Source: Aquarana catesbeiana
Lineage: Eukaryota; Chordata; Amphibia; Anura; Ranidae
Length of the DNA: 64,000 nucleotides
Direction of reading: 5' to 3'
Assembly: GCF_042186555.1 (NCBI RefSeq)
Contig: NC_133334.1
Span: forward strand, 18,867,018 to 18,931,017
The notes under the pieces are model-generated. The model was not told the origin of the DNA, did not search any database, and worked only from the letters and a program-made list of their open reading frames with translations. Position 1 is the first letter of the stretch. Each line of letters opens with the position of its first letter. A program made the position numbers and the translations under genes. Of this stretch, positions 32,392-41,653 are shown one piece after another.

Positions 32392-33290
32392 CACTGTATG
32401 GTCAGAAGTCTTTGGAAACCTCAACGTTACACCCACATGAGCTTGTTGGACATCCCATTCCAAAACCATGGCCTATAATATGGAGTTGTAGACAAAAACT
32501 CACCCAAGCCCTACCGCATGTTTATAAGATGATGAACTGAATGACGGTGCTCAATATGGAGTTTAACAGCCTCCATTTTTCTGGGAAGGCTTTAATGGCC
32601 TCCTTTCTTCTGGGAAGACTTTAACAGCCTCTACTCTTCTGGGATAGATTTTTTTCCCCAAGATTCTGGAGTGTGTCTGTGAGAATTTGCACCCATTCAT
32701 CCAAGATTATTTGTTAGTCAAGACACTGATGTTGGTCGAGAAGACCTGGCTTGCATTGCAATTCATCTCAAAGATCTTTGTAGGGTTGAGGTCAGAGCTC
32801 TGTGCAGGCCACTCAAGTCCCTCCAAACTTTTGACAATATGCAGTAGTTTCTATGTGAACTGTTACAAGGAAAAAAGATTTGTGACTCTGTTCAGCTTGT
32901 AAACCAGGCCCTCCCGATGGGTTGGTGATTTTGTTCTAAAGTCTAAAGCAACAAAGCGTGGTCATTCCCAGCCTGGTGATTGCACAATAATAGAAACCTC
33001 CATTATTGGTACATTTATTACTTTTGTAACAGATAAACTGAATAGTGGACCATCTGTGCTATTTGCATGTTTGGAGAGAAGGTGAGCCCTATACATGGCC
33101 AAGGTACTTGCCATTATATCTTCTCCAGAGTACCCCGCAAGGAGTGATAGACCTTTCTGGTGGGTGTATCAGATTTCGACCCTTAGGCAAATCTCTGGGG
33201 ATGGCAGTTAAGCAGAGGCAGAAGCAGAGCAAAGTCCAAAGGCAATTTCATAAATGGGACAAGCTACTTTGAACCCAGTTCAACCCATGC
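32392..33290. other. Intergenic with a decayed Tc1 remnant
   Basis: From about 32560 to 32840 antisense Tc1 transposase text is visible: TTCTGGGAAGRCTTTA, GATGTTGGTCGAGAAG, TTGAGGTCAGAGCTCTG and TGTGCAGGCCACTCAAG. It is older than the copies at 22182 and 27180. The rest holds no recognisable gene. Confidence 0.55.
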
Positions 33291-33968
33291 TAGCAGTAAA
33301 CTGTTACATTATATTTTGGACCACAGGGCCAAAAGGCTATGGCAGGAGAATTATCTACCACACAGCTGCATGTAACAAGGGAGTGGGGGTGCTGACTAAA
33401 TATGTCCATGTGGACATATTAGGTCACTGATGCCACCAGCATCCCCACCCCTTTGTTTAATGTTGCTGCGGGGCAAGGAATTCCCCAGATGCAGCTAGTT
33501 GGACTGGCAGCCTGCACTTATGTGATAGCTTCCATGGGGTTTGGGCCTATTTGATTATTAATCTACTATCTATTTGTGTGCCGTTGAGTGCCATTGAGGT
33601 TGTGTGATCAGCTAGGCTTCAGGCCAAGCCCATATCATCCCAAACTTACAGGAAACTGACATGATACATATTGGCCAGCCGGGCCAATAGGCTGCAGCTG
33701 GGGAGTTTCCTGCCCTACATCTGTATGCAAGAGGCAGGGATTCTGGTGACATCATTGACTTCAAAGGGCTACATGACCATATTTGGACAATGTCTTTGAC
33801 CAAATATGACCATAAGGCCAAATTGGGTTACTGATGTCACCAACATCCCCGCCCCTTTATTACGTGCGGCCATGGGCTTGGGATTTTCCTAGTCACAGTT
33901 AGTTGGGCTGGGGGCCTGCTGTCTTGTGAAAGCTGACCATGAGTTCGGGCCAACACTACTTGTGTGCC

Positions 33969-34281
33969 GGAAACAGAACAAGGGTGCAAACACCGCTTCA
34001 GGCAAAAAATGGACACACCCGATCCAAGGTGCTAATCCCGGCACATCACCGTAGGCAATATCAAGAAGAGAAGAAAAGATTGATCGCACACTTGAATCCA
34101 AAAGATGCTGTAGAAATTTCTTTATTGTCATGAGCCAGACAAAATTGCAATGATGATCAGTTGACGTGTTTCACGCGAAAAAAACGTGCTTGTCCACAAC
34201 AAGCACGTTTTTTTTCATGTGAAACGCCTCAACTGATCATCATTGCAATTTTGATCATCAATCTTTTCTTCTCTTCTTGAT
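33969..34281. mobile_element. Penelope-type insertion with perfect 14-bp target duplication and palindrome
   Basis: The 313-bp insertion is flanked by ACTACTTGTGTGCC at 33955-33968 and 34282-34295. The right half is palindromic: ATCAAGAAGAGAAGAAAAGA (34060-34079) has its complement at 34263-34282, and CATGTGAAACGCCTCAACTG has an imperfect complement near 34160. Both arms carry a GAAAC-AC/GC-GTC motif of hammerhead type. The target duplication shows it arrived by retrotransposition-like insertion. Confidence 0.65.
34140..34245. ncRNA. Paired inverted hammerhead-like motifs, decayed
   Basis: The minus-strand arm reads GTGGACAAGCACG, a T-run, CGCGTGAAACACGTCAACTG. The plus-strand arm repeats it with changes. 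GAAAC-AC-GTC fits the right side of the small hammerhead layout, and CACG/CGTG a stem II. The CUGANGA box is changed at two positions. The arms are inverted around 34192-34200. Confidence 0.3.
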
Positions 34282-34960
34282 ACTACTTGTGTGCCATTGA
34301 GCTTGTGTGATGAGCTAAGGTTCAGACCAAACCCAGTTCACCCAAAGGAAACTGTCACATTATATATTGAGCTGCATAACCAATAGGCTGAGCAATTACC
34401 AAAGAGTAACAAAAAGGTGGAGATGCTGGTGACATCCTTGACCTAATTTGGCCACATGGCCATATTTGGAAAACCTCATTGACCAAATACGACCACGTGG
34501 CCATAATAGGTCAATGATGTCACCAACATCCTCACCCCTTTGTTCCATGTGGCTGTGGGGCTGGAAATTTCTTGGCTACAGCTGATTGGGCCTACTAGCA
34601 CATGGTAGCTTCCAGAGGGTTTGGACCAACTTGAATAATCTACTATCTACTTGTGCCCTTGAGTTTCTGCGATGAGCTAAGGATCAGGCTGAACCCATTT
34701 CACCCCAAACCGGAGGGGACCTTCCTTCACATTATATATGGGGCTGCTGCCCCAATAGGTTGCGGCAGGGGAAGTCCCCGCCCTTCTGTTGCATGTAGCA
34801 GAGAGGCAGGATGTTGGTGACACCATTGACCCAGTATGGCCGTATCAGATGAATGGTGTCACCAGCATCCCTTCCCACTTTGTTATGTGTGGCTGAGGGG
34901 TGGGGAATTACCTGGCCAAAGCTGGCCAATTTGAGTATTAATCTACTATCCACTTGCATG

Positions 34961-35642
34961 CCATTTTTTTCTATAGACTATATAGAGTTCCATTTAATAA
35001 AAAGGAGACTGAAAGAAAAAGTGTCAGTGTTCCCTTAAAGTTTAAAAATATGGTGCATTCTTAAAATACCTCTAAATCACCTTAAATCTTTCAGATCTTT
35101 TTCCAGCGCTGGGAAAAAAAAAAAAAAACGCACCCTGCCCCCGTCACATCCTAATGTGTATATATTCACATTATGGCCATCATTCCACAGAGCCGCGATA
35201 CGTCCTTGAGCTCTCTCCGCGCCCTCTGCCAGTTGGACGGTTCTCTCCGATGCTGCTGAAATGACAGCTGACGTGGAGGCTGAATTTCCCGCACCAGCCA
35301 GATGGTGGTCAGATCATTATGAATGTTCCGGAGAAAAGGGCTTCGCTCTCGCATAATGGGATTTGTTACATTTCTTATTGGCTCTCATAAAAAGAGGACG
35401 CGTTTTATAGTGGATGCCATCAAAATGAGGCATAACGCTGAAAAGACATCATTATTTAAAAGGCAAACAGAAGCTAGTTCAGGGTTTTAAAGAGGATGTT
35501 CAAGTTTATAAACTTTGCTTAAAAAAAAGAGATAAGGGACCATTCACAAAACCATAGTGATCCTTACGGGGGAAATATAATGATGGCAAAAAAAAAATGT
35601 GTGTTATGGCTTTGTGAGCCGAACCAACTATTTTATAACAAG
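34961..35642. other. Intergenic with a low-repeat island
   Basis: About 35150-35470 is non-repetitive (GATGCTGCTGAAATGACAGC, CCAGATGGTGGTCAGATCAT, TCATTATGAATG) and regulatory in style. An A-run lies at 35117-35128. No gene is seen. Confidence 0.3.
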
Positions 35643-35656
35643 AAGGTGCTGAATTT
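35643..35656. repeat. L1 target-site duplication, 3' side copy
   Basis: AAGGTGCTGAATTT, identical to 41530-41543. Its T-rich end merges with the complement of the L1 A-tail. Confidence 0.95.
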
Positions 35657-35676
35657 TTTTTTTTCATCAATAGATT

Positions 35677-35682
35677 TTTATT
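35677..35682 (-). terminator. L1 polyadenylation signal
   Basis: AATAAA on the minus strand, about 12 bases before the A-tail of the L1 element. It is positioned as expected to define the 3' end of the element transcript. Confidence 0.8.
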
Positions 35683-36009
35683 GAGTTAAATCAGGTATAC
35701 ATACATACAATGTGTACATTGTACATGTTCATTAGAAGTTGCATCTTATTATTAAACAGAACTCTTATAAGTAAAATGTTTAGCAGGAAAGTTTATAGCA
35801 AGATTCAATCAGTAAGTGTGGGTTTGTATATAAGTAGAGTTCTTAATATTGTCCCCAGAAACCCCAAATAGGATCTCTTTTGTTGCCTGGAGACAATATT
35901 GTGGTTATAATGTATAGAGATATGCATAACCTGTACTCCAATAATAAATATACATCACATTTCTAATGTGTTACCATATCATGACTGGATCGATTAGTTT
36001 ACACGTTTG

Positions 36010-39000
36010 TTAAAGAAGAAATTTTTCAGCTCCTCCCCAGTTTTCCCATGGAGACCATTGGGCCTTGTGTTTGTGCAAGTAATCACCACTGGATGCCATT
36101 ATCATTTCGTAGCCGTAGTGTACATTAACCAAGTCTAAGGTTTGCTCTATGTTTGGAACTGTGGTACTTTTCCATAGTCTAGTTATGTTCAATCTAGCGG
36201 CCAGTAGTATATGCGTGACCACATGTCTGTTCGGTTGGGGTATCTGATCTATGTTTAGATTTAAAATTGCTAGGTCAGGCGTAGGGGGTATGTGTTGGTT
36301 GGAAATATCCGATATGATACGAAATGTAGTGTCCCAGAATTTCGTGAGACATTTGCATGCCCACATTATGTGGAAAATATTCCCTTTGTCTGAGTTGCAT
36401 CTCCAACATTTGTCATTAAATGTTGAAGTGAACGACGCCAGTTTTGATGGAGTGAGATACCATCTCAGAGATAATTTTTGGGTCAGTTCCCAGAGTTTAG
36501 CGCATTTAGTAGCTTTGTAGATAGATCTTAGCGCTTGTTGCCATTGCTGGTTTGTGTATGTGTTCCCTAAATCGTGCTCCCAGTGTATATGTGGAGACGA
36601 CTTGACGAATTGGAGTTTCTGGTGAAGAATGTTATAGAAGAGGGATATACCTTTAGATTTGTGGAAGGTGTTATTTAGTTGTTCCCAGGCTTTTGGATGT
36701 ACCGTGTATAGAGGTAATGGTATTTGTGATAGGCAATGTTTGACTCTTATGTAAGTAAAGAGCTCAGTAGGAGGTAGTTTGAATTCATTTTGTAGTATTT
36801 GAAAAGATTTTACATGGGATTCTTTGATAAGATCATGAATGTGCACTATGCCAAGTTGGGACCATCTAAGCAGAGGTAGATCTGGTGAGAGATGTTGGAG
36901 AGATTGTATGGGGATTGGTATCTCCGGGTTGGTGGAGCTAGTAGCATTGTCATGGATCAAAGCCTTCCAGGCTTTAGCTGAGGCCATCATGGTGGGGGGT
37001 AGTGCTGAAGGAATTTTAATGCCCAGGGGAATGCTCATCAGCCATTCTTTCAGATTTGGTCGTACCAACGACAGATTTTCTATTTTACTCCATAGTTTGG
37101 AGGGATCTGGATGGAACCATTCATTAAGTTGGTCTAGGAGTGAGGCCGTGTAGTAGTCCTCAAAGTCTATTGTTCCTGATCCCCCCGCTAATTTGTGTTT
37201 CAGAAGTCTAGAGTGCGCACATCTGGGTTTAGATCCGTTCCATATGCATTTATTGAATAAGATTTGGAGAGATTTGAAAAAGTATTTAGGGATGGGAATA
37301 GGGATTGTTCTAAATAGATAGAGGATTTGTGGTAGGTAGAGCATTTTAAAAGCTGCAAGTCTCCCGGACCAAGATAGTTCATGTTCGGTTATGGATTGGG
37401 TGTCTAGGTGCAGTTTGGCGAGGAGACGTTTGTGATTGTCTGAGAATAGGTGTTTGACAGTTCTAGTAAGGTGGATCCCTAGATAGGGGATGCTCCTATC
37501 CTGCCAGGAGAATGGATATCGTGTCTGTAGCAAGATTTTCGTTGTGGCGTCAATTCTTATATCTAGAATATGGGATTTGGATGCATTGAGTTTATAATAA
37601 GAGACCCTACCAAACCATTCTAGTAGTTTGTATGCTTCAGTTAAAGAGGTTGTCGGATTGGACAGGATTAGTATGACATCGTCCGCAAAAAGACTAATTT
37701 TATGGGATGTCTTTCCTATTGTTAGTCCCGTGATTAAAGGGTTTGATCGGACGTGTTCTGCCAGGGGCTCCATTAATAGGTTGAGGATTAGTGGTGACAG
37801 GGGGCATCCCTGGCGTGTACCATTGGTTATGTTGAACGGCCGGGACAACATATCCGCGGAATAGACTTGTGCGGATGGATTGGTGTAGAGTGCCATAATG
37901 GCCCTATAGATATGGTCTTTGAAACCAAACTTGGCAAGTACTTTTTGTAGATATGACCAGTGAACCCTGTCGAACGCCTTCTCTGCGTCCAAAGAGAGCA
38001 GCAGAGAAGGCGTTCCGCTGGACTCAGCATGATATATTAAGTTGATCATGCGTCTCGTGGCGTCAGGGGCCTGTCTTCCTTTAGTGAAGCCTGACTGATC
38101 CAGATGTATGAGTGTTGGCATTATGTCTATAAGGCGTCCGGCAATAGTTTTTGCATATATTTTCACATCCAAATTTAAAAGTGATATGGGACAGAAGTTT
38201 TGGGGGGAAGTGGGCTCCTTCCCTGGTTTCGGGAGTGTTACAATAATAGCATTCAACGATTCTTTAGGGAGTGTAGAAGAGGAGGCAGCGTTGTTGCAGA
38301 ATTGAGTTAAGTATGGGAGTAATTGGTCGGAGTATTTCTGGTAATATTCCCCTGTTAGGCCGTCTGGTCCAGGGGCTTTACCTGGAGGAAGTGAATTTAT
38401 GGTGGCTAGGATTTCCTGATCAGTGAAGGGTTTATTTAGAACGTCAAGTTGCGCATCTGACAATTTGGGAAGTGTAATGTGTTGTAGAAATGCATCAATC
38501 TCATCATGGGAGGGTTGTGGTGTGGAAGGGTCTCTGCCGATATTATAGAGATCACTATAATAAGTACTAAACGCATCGGCTATGGCTTGCGGGTTAGACA
38601 ACATCTGCTTAGTATGTGGGTGGGTCATGTGGGGTATCTTGTTTTTGGTCCTTCTCCCTTTCAAGCGTTGTGCTAATATTTTCCCTGCTTTGTTGGAAGT
38701 AGCATAATGTGTAGCTCTAATTTTCCTCTGTATTTGTTCAAAGGAGTGGAGGAGAAGAGTCCTCAATTCCTGTCTTAGTGTCAACAATTGGGCCGATGTT
38801 TGTGGACGTGGGTCGGATTTGTGTAGAGATTCAATTTGGGCAATTTGAGAAGTCAGATCGTCAACACGCTGCATCCTCTTTTTTTTACATAGGTGGCTTA
38901 ACTTCATTATAGTACCTCTTATAACAGCCTTATGTGCATTCCACACCATGGCGGGATCCCCCACCGATCCGTTGTTAAGCTCAAAGTATTCCTTGAGACG

Positions 39001-39777
39001 TTCTGAAATTTCCTGAGAGTAGGTTGGATGTTGCAATACATAGTTGTTAGCGCGCCAGAGAAAAGTATTCCTCTGGTGGGCAGTGTCGGAAATGGAGATC
39101 GTAACTGGAGCGTGGTCTGACCACGTCATGGTGTGGATTTCGGAAGCACTGATTTTTTGTAACAGCCATTTGTCTACAAAAAACATATCAATTCTGGAGT
39201 AGGATTTATGGTGTGAAGAGAAGTAGGTGTAATCTCTTTCCGATCCGTGATGGCATCTCCAGACATCAAATAAATCTTGTGATGTGAGGAATTGCTTCAG
39301 GGGGGAGTCTCTCCGTTTTGCTGCAGAAGTAGTATCCATATCCATCACTAGGTTAAAGTCCCCGCAGAGAAGTAGGTGGCCGTGTTTATTTTCTCGTGCT
39401 TTACGCACGATCTTCCTTATAAAGGACATCTGTTGGGTGTTAGGGGCATACATATTCAGAAGGGTATATTTGATATTATTGATGGTGCAGAGTAGGATAA
39501 CAAATCTTCCTTGAGGATCAGAGATTTCTTGTGTTAGTCGGAAGTCTACATTGTGTTTGATAGCAATGAGGACTCCTCTTTTCTTTGACGTGAAAGTAGA
39601 GTGATAAATATTGGGGAACGTCCTGTTGGAGCAGAGGGACGTCGATTGGGACAGTAAATGGATTTCTTGGACACATATAATGTCACCTTGGAGTGTTTCC
39701 GCAGTGCGCCATAGGGAGTGTCTTTTGGCCGGGTGATTGAGTCCCTTTGCATTCAGTGATAAAATGTTAAGCGGCAT
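36010..39777 (-). CDS. L1 ORF2 protein: endonuclease and reverse transcriptase, open frame
   Basis: This protein nicks target DNA and copies the L1 RNA into it in the nucleus. The frame has 1255 codons, a normal length. Residues 1-225 form the apurinic-type endonuclease: QE at 37-38, NMYAPN at 108-113, GDFN at 139-142, RID at 195-197 and SDH at 220-222 are the catalytic blocks. The reverse transcriptase spans about 460-760, with aspartate 597 in LDAEKAFD, GCPLSP at 657-662 and FADD at 697-700. A zinc knuckle C-x2-C-x8-H-x4-C lies at 1124-1141. One oddity: residue 529 in NFCPISLLN is cysteine where L1 proteins carry a near-invariant arginine (RPISL). TGT could come from CGT by CpG decay. No stop or frameshift is present. 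Start is the first ATG before the endonuclease. Confidence 0.96.
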   Translation of the reverse strand: MPLNILSLNAKGLNHPAKRHSLWRTAETLQGDIICVQEIHLLSQSTSLCSNRTFPNIYHSTFTSKKRGVLIAIKHNVDFRLTQEISDPQGRFVILLCTINNIKYTLLNMYAPNTQQMSFIRKIVRKARENKHGHLLLCGDFNLVMDMDTTSAAKRRDSPLKQFLTSQDLFDVWRCHHGSERDYTYFSSHHKSYSRIDMFFVDKWLLQKISASEIHTMTWSDHAPVTISISDTAHQRNTFLWRANNYVLQHPTYSQEISERLKEYFELNNGSVGDPAMVWNAHKAVIRGTIMKLSHLCKKKRMQRVDDLTSQIAQIESLHKSDPRPQTSAQLLTLRQELRTLLLHSFEQIQRKIRATHYATSNKAGKILAQRLKGRRTKNKIPHMTHPHTKQMLSNPQAIADAFSTYYSDLYNIGRDPSTPQPSHDEIDAFLQHITLPKLSDAQLDVLNKPFTDQEILATINSLPPGKAPGPDGLTGEYYQKYSDQLLPYLTQFCNNAASSSTLPKESLNAIIVTLPKPGKEPTSPQNFCPISLLNLDVKIYAKTIAGRLIDIMPTLIHLDQSGFTKGRQAPDATRRMINLIYHAESSGTPSLLLSLDAEKAFDRVHWSYLQKVLAKFGFKDHIYRAIMALYTNPSAQVYSADMLSRPFNITNGTRQGCPLSPLILNLLMEPLAEHVRSNPLITGLTIGKTSHKISLFADDVILILSNPTTSLTEAYKLLEWFGRVSYYKLNASKSHILDIRIDATTKILLQTRYPFSWQDRSIPYLGIHLTRTVKHLFSDNHKRLLAKLHLDTQSITEHELSWSGRLAAFKMLYLPQILYLFRTIPIPIPKYFFKSLQILFNKCIWNGSKPRCAHSRLLKHKLAGGSGTIDFEDYYTASLLDQLNEWFHPDPSKLWSKIENLSLVRPNLKEWLMSIPLGIKIPSALPPTMMASAKAWKALIHDNATSSTNPEIPIPIQSLQHLSPDLPLLRWSQLGIVHIHDLIKESHVKSFQILQNEFKLPPTELFTYIRVKHCLSQIPLPLYTVHPKAWEQLNNTFHKSKGISLFYNILHQKLQFVKSSPHIHWEHDLGNTYTNQQWQQALRSIYKATKCAKLWELTQKLSLRWYLTPSKLASFTSTFNDKCWRCNSDKGNIFHIMWACKCLTKFWDTTFRIISDISNQHIPPTPDLAILNLNIDQIPQPNRHVVTHILLAARLNITRLWKSTTVPNIEQTLDLVNVHYGYEMIMASSGDYLHKHKAQWSPWENWGGAEKFLL

Positions 39778-40204
39778 ACCTAGGCGGCAGTGAATGGTAA
39801 AATGTGAGATTATATGGTAAACACTTACAGTACCTTGGTTACCGTCGAGTTGTGTAGAGAGGTTACTTGCACAAAGATGTGATGTCCACGCTGTGGAGGT
39901 GGTGCTGAAGATAGGAGCTCAGAGCAGGAACCGAGGAGAGGGTAACACTTCAGAAGAACTGCAGTAACACACGCAACAAAAAAAAAGAAAACAGTAGGAA
40001 CACAAGTGTATCACTTATAACTTTCCTGAACGTGTGAATCGGGCAATATAGGAAGAGAAGCGGCGTAGGTAAACCTATAAGCAAGCTGAAATCAGCTAAA
40101 CCGCTGTTGGGGGAAAAAGTTAGTAATTAGCAAGAACTTAGTGTTCAACAGTAGACAGTGAGCAGTGAGGGAGAGTAATCATTGTTGATTTCTGCCTGTC
40201 AAGT
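39778..40204 (-). other. L1 inter-ORF spacer
   Basis: 427 bp between the ORF1 stop and the ORF2 start, with an A-run complement near 39978-39988. It holds no long frame. In human L1 the gap is about 60 bp, so ORF2 here probably needs a different way of starting translation. That is an inference. Confidence 0.6.
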
Positions 40205-41386
40205 TCAGGTATTATTCCGGGATTGGTATCCTTTGGTTCCTTGGTGGCGGCGAGGTTGTGGAGATTTGCGTTGCGGTAGAGGTGGCGCAGGGTTAGCCGG
40301 AGGGTCTAGGATTATGCCCCATTCATGTAGTAACTTCAACCCTTTTTGTAGGTTATTGACAATGTGGGTAGTGCCATTTTTTGCTATGAGGAGAGTGGCA
40401 GGATATCTCCATTTGTATACGATTTTGTGATTAGAGAGCCCTTTTGTAATGGGGTTCAGATTTCTCCTGAGCTGAAGGGTGTACTTGGAGAGGTCCGGGA
40501 ATATCTGAATTTCATTATACGGGCGGGGTAGCTGGGTTTTATTCCTGGCCTCATACAGCAGCTTCTCTTTCACGTGAAAGAAGTGTACCCGCATGAGTAC
40601 ATCTCTTGGTACTGTTGCCGCCAAGTGTGAGGGCTTTGTTATTCTATGTATCCTGTCAATGATAATGTCTCTAGGCGAGGCGTCTGGTAGAATGGTGTGT
40701 AGCAGGTCCCTGGCATACTTTGGAAGGTCTGTTGGCGGTACGCTCTCGGGGACCCCCCTCAGTTTCACATTGTTGCGTCTGGAGCGGTCCTCCAAATCGG
40801 CCAGCTTGGCCCTTACCCATTCCTGCTCATCTCTCACTTCTGCATAGGTATCGATCAGGTCATTCACAGTCGTTGTGCATTCTGTCATGCCCTTTTCTAT
40901 GGTAGTGACCCTCCGATCGATCGCACACATATCAGTATTGATTTTTTGAAACAGAGAGGAGAGATCTGTCATTAAGGATGTTTGTAGGGACATGAGCATG
41001 TCCTTTAATGTAGTGTCCATGACTGGTTGCCCTGAGGTGGGGAAAGAGGCCATGGAGCTATGCAGGGCCTGGTTGGATTGGAATGGGTTGAAGGCCTGTG
41101 TAATAGATGCTGCCTGGGGCTGCTGTGGGAGCGGCGCATCCATCCGCATCCTGGCTTTGGCTGGGCTATTAGTGAGGGGATCAGACTCTGCGGCTTGTGT
41201 GGGGGACAGGGGAAGTGCTAATGCCTCCATTTCGCCCTGATTGTCATCCGGGAGGTCTGTGTAGGCCTCCCGCGGCGTGATGTGGCCGCCGCCATCTTGC
41301 GGATCACTGACCTGGGAGTCCGGAGGGAACATGAATGTGGTGAGCTTTTTGGGCTGATGATCGCCCATCCGTTTGCGGGACATCAT
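40205..41386 (-). CDS. L1 ORF1 protein (RNA-binding chaperone), open frame
   Basis: ORF1 protein coats L1 RNA as a trimer in the cytoplasm and is needed for retrotransposition. The 393-codon frame starts with two methionines at 41381-41386. Residues 1-120 are a low-complexity, proline- and glutamine-rich head. About 125-200 form a heptad-rich coiled coil. Then comes the family signature LEDRSRRNNVKLRGVPE (198-214) that opens the RRM domain, to about 295. The C-terminal domain (about 296-365) contains KYTLQLRRNL and the KIVYKWRYPATLLI strand. The tail is basic. Length and order match vertebrate L1 ORF1. It lies directly upstream of ORF2 on the same transcript. Confidence 0.95.
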   Translation of the reverse strand: MMSRKRMGDHQPKKLTTFMFPPDSQVSDPQDGGGHITPREAYTDLPDDNQGEMEALALPLSPTQAAESDPLTNSPAKARMRMDAPLPQQPQAASITQAFNPFQSNQALHSSMASFPTSGQPVMDTTLKDMLMSLQTSLMTDLSSLFQKINTDMCAIDRRVTTIEKGMTECTTTVNDLIDTYAEVRDEQEWVRAKLADLEDRSRRNNVKLRGVPESVPPTDLPKYARDLLHTILPDASPRDIIIDRIHRITKPSHLAATVPRDVLMRVHFFHVKEKLLYEARNKTQLPRPYNEIQIFPDLSKYTLQLRRNLNPITKGLSNHKIVYKWRYPATLLIAKNGTTHIVNNLQKGLKLLHEWGIILDPPANPAPPLPQRKSPQPRRHQGTKGYQSRNNT

Positions 41387-41529
41387 AGCTCCGGTCGTTC
41401 TGGAGCTGTGGGGTACAGATGGCTCCGATCCGCTGGCTCTGACAGGCGCTGGACGCTCCGGTTCTCTCCCTCACTGAGGAGCTGTGAATTCAAGCAGCCA
41501 TTTTCGGCGCCGGCTAGCCACGCCCCCCC
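41387..41529 (-). promoter_or_regulatory. L1 5' UTR, presumed internal promoter
   Basis: The 143 bp upstream of ORF1 are GC-rich, beginning with GGGGGGCGTGGC and GGCGCCGAAAATGGC. AAAATGGC is a core match to the YY1 site that sets the start of human L1 transcripts. By analogy this is the promoter. No direct evidence is available. Confidence 0.55.
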
Positions 41530-41543
41530 AAGGTGCTGAATTT
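41530..41543. repeat. L1 target-site duplication, 5' side copy
   Basis: AAGGTGCTGAATTT, identical to 35643-35656. Confidence 0.95.
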
Positions 41544-41653
41544 ACTAAATATATAACCGCATTTAATGCTGACCTCCAGCCTCTCTTTCAGTCTTTAAAT
41601 AATATTAAAAAAAAAAGAGGATTACAGATCCCCAAGAATACCTTGCACGGAGA

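Larger units (their letters stand above)
33290..34960 (+). repeat. Tandem array of about four 0.3-0.4-kb units
   Basis: Each unit contains in order CACATTATAT, CCAATAGGCTG, a GGTGACATCATTGACC block, TATGGCCATATTTGG-type text, GTCACCAACATCC(C/T)C(A/G)CCCCTTTG, and an end AATCTACTATCTACTTG(TG)TGCC near 33558, 34637 and 34940. Unit 2 is interrupted by a Penelope-type insertion (33969-34281). Units are diverged and vary in length. No coding frame. Confidence 0.8.
35657..41529 (-). mobile_element. Full-length L1 retrotransposon with both ORFs open
   Basis: The element is 5873 bp long and reads on the minus strand. It is flanked by a perfect 14-bp target duplication AAGGTGCTGAATTT (35643-35656 and 41530-41543). 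Its 5' end begins GGGGGGCGTGGCTAGCC. It then has a 143-bp 5' UTR, ORF1, a 427-bp spacer, ORF2, a 353-bp 3' UTR with AATAAA (35677-35682) and a short A-tail of about 8 bases. Only a recently inserted copy keeps such length, frames and duplication. The spacer is long compared with mammalian L1. Confidence 0.97.
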
